This document shows positions 1 through 5,593 of a stretch of DNA of 9,034 nt, one piece after another. The notes under the pieces are model-generated. The model did no database searches and had not been told where the DNA came from. It saw only the letters and a list, made by a program, of their open reading frames with translations. Source of the DNA: JBBRUG01 sp038247995 (GTDB lineage Bacteria > Chloroflexota > Chloroflexia > Chloroflexales > Chloroflexaceae); the NCBI GenBank assembly GCA_038247995.1, contig JBBRUG010000255.1:1-9034 (forward strand), read 5' to 3'. The translations under genes were made by a program, and so were the position numbers. The number at the start of each line of letters is the position of its first letter. Position 1 is the stretch's first letter.

Positions 1-1
1 G

Positions 2-133
2 AACCAGCCGTCTCGGTTGTGGCTACGTCGAGACGTAAAACCGGCCTGTGGACTGACGGTAAGACCATCCTCGGATGGCACGCTGGGATGAAGCAGGAAT
101 TTCTAGCGCGTACTTTCGGGTACGTAGAAAGTA
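2..133 (+). other. Possible 3' end of an IS200/IS605-type tnpB with end hairpin (remnant)
   Basis: No complete gene starts or ends convincingly here. The frame from base 2 is open to a TGA at 89-91 and encodes a peptide with DVKPACGLTVRPSSDGTLG. The neighbouring frame carries MKQEFLARTFGYV. A Cys-Gly step followed by Arg-Pro and then a Lys-Gln-Glu stretch recalls the extreme C-terminus of TnpB proteins of IS605-family elements. In those elements the gene's 3' end also encodes the guide (omega) RNA. A 7-bp hairpin follows (TACTTTC at 111-117 pairs with GAAAGTA at 127-133), as expected near the right end of such an element. The resemblance is from memory of the family and is weak. The stretch could equally be an unrelated gene end or an untranslated leader of the downstream amidase. 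Confidence 0.3.
111..133. repeat. Hairpin with 7-bp stem just upstream of the amidase
   Basis: TACTTTC (111-117) and GAAAGTA (127-133) are perfect inverted repeats around a 9-base loop, ending 12 bases before the amidase GTG. It may be the subterminal hairpin of a decayed IS605-like right end, or a structure in the amidase mRNA leader. There is no T-tract, so a terminator is unlikely. Confidence 0.4.
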
Positions 134-145
134 GCAGATTGCGCC

Positions 146-1456
146 GTGAACGAACTGGTTGCACTATCGGCGTCGGCGTTGGCGCGAAAGATTCGTTCCG
201 GCGAGGTATCGGCGTTTGACGTGATGCAGGCCCACCTCGACCGGATCGCGGCGGTGAACCCCTTGCTCAACGCGCTGGTGGCGCCGGCAGGCGAACAGGC
301 GCTCGCCGAGGCACGCGCCGCCGATGTGGCGTTGGCGCACGGTGCGTTGGTGGGGCCGTTGCACGGTGTGCCGTTCAGTGTGAAGGACTGGATCGATACA
401 AGCGGGTTGCCGTGTACCGGGGGCGATCCGGCCTTTCGTGAGCGCATTCCGGCCGCTGATGCAACGGTTGTAGCGCGGATGCGTGCGGCGGGCGCGATCC
501 TGCTCGGCAAGACGAACGCGCTCGAAGCAAACGAGGTGTATGGACGCACGAACAACCCCTACAACCTGGATCTCAGTCCGGCAGGCAGCAGCAGCGGCGA
601 GGCGGCGTTGATTGCGGCGGGCGGCTCGCCGCTGGGCCTCGGATCGGACTCGGGCGGCAGCATCCGCCAGCCGGCGCATGTGTGCGGGATCGCCGGGCTG
701 AAACCAACGACGGGCCGGGTGCCGCTGACCGGGCATTTTCCGTTTATCAGCGCTATGAACGACCCACGCACGACGATCGGGCCGATGGCGCGTTTCGTCG
801 AAGATCTGGCGCTGGCGCTGGCGGTGATCGGCGGGCCGGACTGGCGTGATCCGAGTGTTGTGCCGATGCCGCTGGCTGATTGGCGTGCGGTGAACGTGCG
901 TGGGTTGCGCATCGCCTGCTACACCCACCACGACGAGGCTGAACCGACCGCCGAGACGGCGGCGGTGTGCCGGACGGTTGCCGACATGCTCGCTGCATAC
1001 GGCGCAAGCGTGGTTGACATACTGCCGCCACGCATTGAAGAAACCTATAGCCTGACGCGACGCTACTGGCGGCGCCCCGAGTCGGCCTTGGCTGAGGCGT
1101 GGCAACCCGACGGCGACGTCCACCTGAGTAGCCTGGAAGTGGAGCAGCACCTGTTTGAATGGGATCGCTTCCGGCGGGCGCTGACGGCGTTCATGGCCGA
1201 CTACGACCTGATCCTGACTCCGGCGGCGGCCGAACCGGCAGCGCCGCATGGCACTCCGGGCGGGAGCATCGCATACACGCTGGCCTACAGCCTACTGGGT
1301 TGGCCGGCGGCGGTGGTGCGGGCGGGCGCAACAGCCGCCGGCTTGCCGATCGGTGTGCAGTTGGTGGCTCGGCCCTGGCGCGACGACGTGGCGCTGGCAG
1401 CGGCAGGTGTCGTGGAAGCAGGCCTGGGCGGTTGGCAGGCGCCGCAAGTTTGCTGA
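146..1456 (+). CDS. Amidase-signature family hydrolase (436 aa)
   Basis: This is a cytoplasmic serine hydrolase of the amidase signature (AS) family, which cleaves amide bonds through a Ser-cisSer-Lys triad. Visible motifs are the catalytic Lys80 in VPFSVKD, the cis-Ser148 in the AGSSSGEAAL loop and the nucleophile Ser172 in DSGGSIRQPA, followed by the conserved GIAGLKPTTGRVP. The C-terminal LPIGVQLVARP block (400-410) is also typical. The loop between the two serines (GEAALIAAGGSPLGLGSDSGGSIR region) resembles fatty-acid amide hydrolases more than GatA. The length is near the family norm, so the gene looks complete. The start is GTG; the only in-frame codons between it and an upstream TAG at 125-127 are not starts, and no strong ribosome-binding site is visible. 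The substrate cannot be deduced. No GatB or GatC gene lies beside it, which argues against a tRNA amidotransferase subunit. Third-codon GC is high, in keeping with host rather than acquired DNA. Confidence 0.93.
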   Translation: MNELVALSASALARKIRSGEVSAFDVMQAHLDRIAAVNPLLNALVAPAGEQALAEARAADVALAHGALVGPLHGVPFSVKDWIDTSGLPCTGGDPAFRERIPAADATVVARMRAAGAILLGKTNALEANEVYGRTNNPYNLDLSPAGSSSGEAALIAAGGSPLGLGSDSGGSIRQPAHVCGIAGLKPTTGRVPLTGHFPFISAMNDPRTTIGPMARFVEDLALALAVIGGPDWRDPSVVPMPLADWRAVNVRGLRIACYTHHDEAEPTAETAAVCRTVADMLAAYGASVVDILPPRIEETYSLTRRYWRRPESALAEAWQPDGDVHLSSLEVEQHLFEWDRFRRALTAFMADYDLILTPAAAEPAAPHGTPGGSIAYTLAYSLLGWPAAVVRAGATAAGLPIGVQLVARPWRDDVALAAAGVVEAGLGGWQAPQVC

Positions 1457-1474
1457 GGGCTGAGGGCTGAGGGC
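1454..1474. repeat. Three tandem copies of TGAGGGC
   Basis: The 7-bp unit TGAGGGC is repeated exactly three times (1454-1460, 1461-1467, 1468-1474). The first copy supplies the amidase stop codon. It is a short slippage-type repeat with no visible function. Confidence 0.85.
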
Positions 1475-1497
1475 TCATAAAAGCATACGCCTCCTAA

Positions 1498-1513
1498 TAC
1501 TACAGTTGTAGTT
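1498..1513. promoter_or_regulatory. BlaI/MecI/CopY-like palindrome, left copy
   Basis: TACTACA-GT-TGTAGTT is a dyad matching the TACANNTGTA core recognised by BlaI/MecI/CopY winged-helix repressors (family knowledge). A mirror copy lies at 1623-1638. No BlaI-type gene is in the window and no clear promoter elements are visible around it, so an operator role is only a possibility beside the MITE-end explanation. Confidence 0.3.
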
Positions 1514-1622
1514 GTCCCAACGCCATTTCTGGTGGGGGTTTGAGGGCGTAAAACTTACCGGCGAAGCAGGTTTACCCTTGCTGTTGAAAAGGAGTTTCGC
1601 TCTCCGGCCCGCTCAATTTCCG

Positions 1623-1638
1623 AACTACAACTGTAGTA
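1623..1638. promoter_or_regulatory. BlaI/MecI/CopY-like palindrome, right copy
   Basis: AACTACA-AC-TGTAGTA is the exact reverse complement of the left copy and carries the same TACANNTGTA core dyad. The two centres are 125 bp apart. The same caveats apply as for the left copy. Confidence 0.3.
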
Positions 1639-1772
1639 CTAAGGCCCTCACGGGTTCGCCCTGCGGTGATCCCGCGGGCTCGGCCAACGAAGCCGGCGTT
1701 AGCCTGTTCCGGCAGGCCGTGCAGGCGGCCTTCGTAACGCGAGCTTGAACCCCACGGCGGGGGTGAGGGAAG

Positions 1773-1862
1773 TCATTTCTTTATGAACCCTGAGCGATCA
1801 AGGGCCTGACGGACGTTCCGTGCGAGTTCGGTCAAGGGGAAGGGTTTGGGCAAGAAATCGTC
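1773..1862 (-). pseudogene. Relic of a response-regulator receiver domain (last 29 codons)
   Basis: In a different frame from the histidine kinase, overlapping and running past its stop, the minus strand encodes DDFLPKPFPLTELARNVRQ then ALDRSGFIKK and a TGA at 1773-1775. This is the standard end of a CheY-like receiver: the conserved Lys of the 'xKPF' motif, then the alpha-5 helix 'LxxxVRxAL'. The rest of the receiver, including the phospho-acceptor Asp and the acidic pocket, is absent. The simplest reading is that the upstream kinase was a hybrid kinase (PAS-HisKA-HATPase-REC). An internal deletion removed most of the receiver and joined the remainder out of frame, and the kinase now stops at 1832. 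Confidence 0.75.
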
Positions 1863-3721
1863 TGAACGGTTTCCTGAGCTTGCGGCAGATAGATGTTAAA
1901 GACAGCGCCCTGCCCTGGTGCGCTGGACACCACAATAAAGCCCTGATGTTGCTTGACGATCCCGAACACCGTAGCTAGGCCCAGGCCGGTACCCTGGCCA
2001 ACCGGCCTGGTAGTAAAGAATGGTTCAAAGATCAGCTTCTGCGTTGCAGCGTCTATACCGTGGCCGGTATCGCTTACGGCGAGCAGCACATACGGGCCGG
2101 CAGGTTGATCATCGGCATAGGTTTCAACATACTCCTGGTCGAGATCGACCTGCCCGGTCTCGATCAGCAGCCGACCACCGCTGGGCATTGCATCGCGCGC
2201 ATTAATCACCAGATTCATTAGAACCTGATCGATCTGACTTTTGTCGGCCCGGATCAGCGGTAGATCGGGCGCTACATTGACCTGGATCAAAACCTCCTCA
2301 CCAATCACGCGTTCGAGCAGTTTCTGAAAATCAAGCACCAATTCATTCAGATCAATCAGGCGCATCTCCAGCATCTGGCGGCGGCTAAAGGCGAGGATCT
2401 GCTGAGTAAGTTCAGCGGCCCGCTCAGCAGCCCGGCTTACCTGTTGTAGATCTTCATAGAGCTTGCTGTCCGGCGTTAGGCTCTGCATTCCCAGATCAAC
2501 ATAACCGATGATCGGAATAAGGAGATTGTTGAAGTCGTGGGCGATCCCGCCGGCGAGGCGGCCAATCGACTCCAGCTTCTGGGATTGGAGCAAGCGCTCT
2601 TCGAGCTGCAACCGCTCGGTAATATCCTCAAACAGATTGATCACGCCAATCATTGCGCCCTGGTCATCGCGTACAGGCAAGGCCGAATTGCGCAAGGTGA
2701 TCCAGCGCCCGTCGCCACGTAGATAGCGCATTTCCATGCCCAGCACCGGCTCGCCGCTGCGCAATACCAGGGCAATCGGATACTCTTGGGCCGCATAGGG
2801 ACGGCCATCGGTATGGTGCGCACCATAAGCGCCATATTCAGCGACGCTAGCGACCGGCACGATCGGGTGGCCGAGGATGCGCTCGGCCTGCGTATTGAAG
2901 CGCAGAAGCTTTCCCGAGGGCGCTTCCGCATAAATATAGCCGAAGGGAATACATTCCAGGAGCAAGTGCATCAGATCCAACTGATGTTGCAGCGCATCGG
3001 CCTGCCGTTTGAGCGCCGTTACATCCTGACCGATTCCGATGCTGGTGCCATCGGGGAGGCGCACATTGGCCCAGACAGACTGGATTGACGTGCCGTAGCG
3101 GGTCATCGTAGTAAAGGCGCGCCATTCGGCGGTTGCGGCTTGCATATAGGCCAGCGCCGCCTGGCGATACGCAGGGTCGGGGTAAAAGAGCGTCAGCATA
3201 TCGGGCTCGGCGTTCATGGCATGCACATCCCAGCCCAGCACTCGTTCCCACTCGCGATTGACGAGCAAGAAGCGCCCCTCCGGATCAAAGAAGGCAATCA
3301 TCACCGGGATATTGTCGATAATGGTTTGGAGTAACTGGCGTTGACGATGCAGTTCAGCCTCGGCGATCGCCTGCGCTGCCAGATCGGCATGCATACCAAG
3401 CACACCAACAACCTGACCATGCAGATCGCGGATTGGCGCCGTGAGGACGCGCAGCCGCAGCCGGGTGCCATCTTTGCGCATCCGCTCAACATCGCGGCGC
3501 TGTGCTTGCTGCAGCCCAAGCGCGAGCCAGTCGATAAATGTAGCCTGCTGCTCAGGCGGCACATTCGGCGCGATCCGACCGAGCGCTTCGGCGGCGGGCC
3601 AGCCGAAGAGTTGTTCGGCGGCAGGGTTCCAGAGCTGAACGTGCCCGGCCAAATCGACCACGATTATTGCGACAGGCGAGGCTTCGACGAGGGCTTGCAG
3701 GAGTTCGGGTGAGTGATCCAT
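1832..3721 (-). CDS. PAS-domain sensor histidine kinase, hybrid kinase that has lost its receiver
   Basis: This is a soluble sensor kinase that autophosphorylates a histidine in response to a signal sensed by PAS domains. Residues below count from the ATG at 3721 (629 aa). Three PAS/PAC units lie at roughly 4-115, 125-240 and 250-370. A coiled linker (ITERLQLEERLLQSQKLES) follows. The HisKA H-box GGIAHDFNN has His395, and the HATPase has N-box MNLVINARDA (Asn503), G1 DTGHGI (551-556), F-box FEPFFTT and G2 GTGLGL (577-582). There are no transmembrane segments, so the signal is cytoplasmic (redox, small molecule or light); the ligand cannot be read. I chose the ATG at 3721, which has an AGGT about 7 bases upstream, over a GTG at 3772 that adds 17 low-complexity residues. 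A receiver-domain relic in another frame follows the catalytic core, so the original protein was probably hybrid. The last seven codons (SCPNPSP) are read from receiver sequence out of frame. No partner response regulator is adjacent. Confidence 0.92.
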   Translation of the reverse strand: MDHSPELLQALVEASPVAIIVVDLAGHVQLWNPAAEQLFGWPAAEALGRIAPNVPPEQQATFIDWLALGLQQAQRRDVERMRKDGTRLRLRVLTAPIRDLHGQVVGVLGMHADLAAQAIAEAELHRQRQLLQTIIDNIPVMIAFFDPEGRFLLVNREWERVLGWDVHAMNAEPDMLTLFYPDPAYRQAALAYMQAATAEWRAFTTMTRYGTSIQSVWANVRLPDGTSIGIGQDVTALKRQADALQHQLDLMHLLLECIPFGYIYAEAPSGKLLRFNTQAERILGHPIVPVASVAEYGAYGAHHTDGRPYAAQEYPIALVLRSGEPVLGMEMRYLRGDGRWITLRNSALPVRDDQGAMIGVINLFEDITERLQLEERLLQSQKLESIGRLAGGIAHDFNNLLIPIIGYVDLGMQSLTPDSKLYEDLQQVSRAAERAAELTQQILAFSRRQMLEMRLIDLNELVLDFQKLLERVIGEEVLIQVNVAPDLPLIRADKSQIDQVLMNLVINARDAMPSGGRLLIETGQVDLDQEYVETYADDQPAGPYVLLAVSDTGHGIDAATQKLIFEPFFTTRPVGQGTGLGLATVFGIVKQHQGFIVVSSAPGQGAVFNIYLPQAQETVQTISCPNPSP

Positions 3722-3778
3722 CACCGATACCTGTGATGATAGGCGAACATTGTGCAGGTGAGTATACACCACTTATGA

Positions 3779-3802
3779 GCGATAAAGCGATAAAGCGGTA
3801 AA
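3779..3802. repeat. Three tandem 8-bp GCGATAAA units
   Basis: GCGATAAA, GCGATAAA and GCGGTAAA follow one another in the 130-bp gap between the kinase start and the ftsK fragment end. The inverted copy TTTATCGC lies about 40 bp away, near 3841, so the gap can also fold. It may be a slippage repeat or part of the kinase promoter region. No convincing -35/-10 pair is visible. Confidence 0.6.
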
Positions 3803-3851
3803 GCGGGTGGCGCGGGTAAATGGCTCTGGACTGCGCTTGATTTATCGCGCT

Positions 3852-4157
3852 CTATGCGTGGAGCGTCGGCAACGTGGCAAGGTAGGCCTGCATCTGTCGC
3901 TCTTCCATAAAAGGCGCCTGGAGGCGAGTAATATCCCCGCTTTGCTGATGAAAAAGCATATCACCGCGCCCGAGCAAATTCTCCGCACCAGGTGCGTCGA
4001 GAACTACCCGTGAGTTGGTATTTGAGGCGACCCGAAAGGCGATGCGCGTAGGCAAGTTGGCCTTAAGTGTAGACGTGACAATATCGGCGCTGGGGCGCTG
4101 GGTGGCCAGGACAAGGTGAATACCTGTTGAGCGGGCGACGGCGGCGAAGTACTTATA
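3852..4157 (-). pseudogene. ftsK: 3' fragment of an FtsK/SpoIIIE-type DNA translocase gene
   Basis: Reading leftwards from about 4157, this encodes YKYFAAVARSTGIHLVLATQ, RPSADIVTSTLKANLPTRIA, FRVASNTNSRVVLDAPGAEN and LLGRGDMLF, ending in a TAG at 3852-3854. This is the unmistakable C-terminal half of the FtsK motor: the 'ARxxGIHLxLATQRPS' motif, 'IKANxPTRIAFxVAS', 'DSRxxLDxxGAExLLGRGDML'. FtsK hexamers pump double-stranded DNA during chromosome segregation or conjugation. Walker A, Walker B and everything N-terminal are missing. The frame upstream of Tyr is occupied by the 3' end of brxL with no homology, so the gene was cut here. An ATG at 4055 gives a 67-codon open frame, but that starts within a beta-strand of the motor and is not a real start. 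There is no gamma (KOPS-binding) domain after the motor, so the parent was a short form or an element-borne translocase. Confidence 0.82.
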
Positions 4158-4165
4158 GCTAGAAG

Positions 4166-5584
4166 TTAGGCACAGCCAATTTTCACACGAGCGTATTCTG
4201 GATCAAGAATAGACAGTTGATCCCGCACCCGTTGGCGCAAACTAATGGCTGGATTCAGGCAGTACTCAACAAAATCCTCATCTGAGAGTTCGCCGTGCGG
4301 GAAGAGGAGCTTACAATACCCGGTTGCTAAGCGTGAAATCGCCACGATGTCACGCCGATCATTGGTTCCGGTGATCGAACTGCGCTGCTGAATAATCTGC
4401 TCGTATCCGGCGCGAGTGCGCAAGTTGTGAATCACATCGCCAAAAAAGTCGGCTTTGAAACCAACTCCCGTAGCAATAAAGGATTGTTCAATGCGAGGTA
4501 ATTCCCACCCTGGCAGAATGCCGTGAATACGATCAATAAATGCCGTTTCACCTAAGAATTCAGGGAGTTCACGGAAAAGGTTTTCGTACCGTGGGCGCTT
4601 ATATTCATCAAGCGGGATGTTGGCGAGGAGCATCAATCCTGCGCTTGCTTCGACTTTTTGGACACCACCACGGGCAAAACTTCCTGACTCTAAGTAATCC
4701 TTCAGCACGCCAATGATCTCGCCTGGATTATTAAAGGAGAGTGATTGCGCCTCATCGAAGACAACCAAATCGTAGTGAGTTAGTAACCCAGGTTGACGAT
4801 TTTGATTGTTATAAAAGAGCGCTGCTGCCGTTACCTTGCCGCCAGAGACGAGGCGAGCATAACGCGAGAGGTTGAGAAAGACAAATGATTTGCCAGTGCC
4901 TTTGGGGGCCAATTCGATCATATTGATCCGCTCTTGCACCAGAGGTACGAGGCGGGTCAGCAAAAGCAGTTGTTGGGGGATTGTGTAAGCATCGGGGTTG
5001 TAGCCCATGCTGGAGATCAGCAGATCGCGCCACTCATCAAGCGTAAATTCAGCCCGTTGCTCGCAATACAGATCCATGTCGAGGCTTGCATTTTGCATGG
5101 GACGGAAGTCAACTAACTGGATTTGACCTTCTTTCCGCAGCGAGTCGGGCGGATAATATTGCAGCTTGCCGACACCCCAAACACCACTGCCAAATAGCAA
5201 CGGATACTGATCGGCGATATGGCGCTCAATGCCGGCTTTGCGCTCATCGAGCGAGGGCACGCTGAGCCGAAACTCATTGCGCTGTACATCTACGGTTACG
5301 CTAAATTGGTCGAGGATTGTGAGCGGCTCACCGTTGAGCAGTTGCGCTTTAAGTTGCTCTTTCTGATCGCGCGTTGGAAGATGTTTATTGAGAAACGTAC
5401 GAATCCGCTGGCGCGCTTCATCATCGAGGATGCCATTAGGCGTATGCCGGGTGACGATCCATTCGCTGACGAACACAGGAATACTGCGCGTGCCAAAACC
5501 GGCTTCTTGTACCAGCGCTTTATTGACACAGACCTCGCCGAAGAGGTTGAGAGCTTTTTCTTCGTAGCGTTTAAGCTGAACCAT
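4166..5584 (-). CDS. brxL: BREX system AAA+ protein BrxL (short form, 472 aa)
   Basis: BrxL is a DNA-associated AAA+ ATPase of bacteriophage exclusion (BREX) systems and acts in the cytoplasm with PglZ and other BREX proteins to block phage replication. Visible features are an N-terminal region with FVSEWIVTR (38-46), Walker A APKGTGKS (226-233), Walker B LVVFDEAQ (273-280, Asp277-Glu278), sensor-1 LLANIP (Asn322) and the family hallmark FIDRIHGILPGWELP (349-363), whose Arg352 is a candidate arginine finger. I see no Lon-type Ser/Lys protease dyad. As I recall the family, long forms (about 670 aa) add a Lon-like C-terminal domain and a second class is about 450-470 aa, so this length is normal for the short class. 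The ATG at 5584 is 9 bases after the pglZ stop, with AGGGA about 8 bases upstream, indicating translational coupling. The stop coincides with the junction to the ftsK fragment, so a few native C-terminal residues may be altered. Base composition is AT-richer than the amidase, consistent with transfer. Confidence 0.88.
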   Translation of the reverse strand: MVQLKRYEEKALNLFGEVCVNKALVQEAGFGTRSIPVFVSEWIVTRHTPNGILDDEARQRIRTFLNKHLPTRDQKEQLKAQLLNGEPLTILDQFSVTVDVQRNEFRLSVPSLDERKAGIERHIADQYPLLFGSGVWGVGKLQYYPPDSLRKEGQIQLVDFRPMQNASLDMDLYCEQRAEFTLDEWRDLLISSMGYNPDAYTIPQQLLLLTRLVPLVQERINMIELAPKGTGKSFVFLNLSRYARLVSGGKVTAAALFYNNQNRQPGLLTHYDLVVFDEAQSLSFNNPGEIIGVLKDYLESGSFARGGVQKVEASAGLMLLANIPLDEYKRPRYENLFRELPEFLGETAFIDRIHGILPGWELPRIEQSFIATGVGFKADFFGDVIHNLRTRAGYEQIIQQRSSITGTNDRRDIVAISRLATGYCKLLFPHGELSDEDFVEYCLNPAISLRQRVRDQLSILDPEYARVKIGCA

Positions 5585-5593
5585 GCGATGTCC

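Larger units (their letters stand above)
1498..1638. mobile_element. MITE-like 141-bp element with 16-bp terminal inverted repeats and CTAA duplication
   Basis: TACTACAGTTGTAGTT at 1498-1513 is the exact reverse complement of AACTACAACTGTAGTA at 1623-1638. The pair is flanked directly by CTAA on the left (1494-1497) and CTAA on the right (1639-1642). A 4-bp YTAR target duplication is characteristic of several IS5-superfamily elements, so this looks like a non-autonomous miniature element mobilised by such a transposase. The inner 107 bp encodes nothing recognisable. Its ends do not match those of the IS at 7792-8830, so a different transposase would be needed. Each end is also nearly self-palindromic (ACTACA-NN-TGTAGT), so a pair of repressor operators is the alternative reading. 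Confidence 0.5.
1457..1772. other. Gene-free interval between amidase and kinase, with MITE-like insert
   Basis: This 316-bp interval holds the TGAGGGC repeat, the 141-bp inverted-repeat element described separately, and a GC-rich tail. The tail is bounded by CCCTCAC (1645-1651) and GTGAGGG (1763-1769), a 7-bp inverted pair that could fold the whole tail. A small CCCC/GGGG stem (around 1751-1762) sits near the end of the kinase-derived sequence but has no T-run, so I do not call it a terminator. A 78-codon open frame at 1512-1748 begins inside one inverted repeat and has no recognisable domain, so I do not treat it as a gene. Confidence 0.6.

Noticed and set aside
164..1249. Long antisense open frame (361 aa) opposite the amidase
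   Set aside because: It is Arg/His-rich with no domain and is a by-product of high third-position GC in the amidase on the other strand.
1454..1474. TGAGGGC and GCGATAAA short tandem repeats as a CRISPR or iteron array
   Set aside because: The units are 7-8 bp without spacers and occur only three times, and no replication or cas gene is near.
1512..1748. 78-codon plus-strand open frame in the intergenic gap
   Set aside because: It starts inside the left inverted repeat, crosses the MITE-like element, has no ribosome-binding site and no recognisable domain.
1751..1762. CCCC/GGGG stem as a kinase terminator
   Set aside because: The stem is only 4 bp and no T-tract follows on either strand.
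3722..3772. GTG-initiated extension of the kinase by 17 residues
   Set aside because: The extra residues are not PAS-like and no ribosome-binding site precedes the GTG; the ATG at 3721 has a modest AGGT.
3852..4055. 67-aa small protein starting at the ATG at 4055
   Set aside because: The sequence is an internal part of the FtsK motor and homology continues upstream of the ATG, so this is a fragment and not a small gene.
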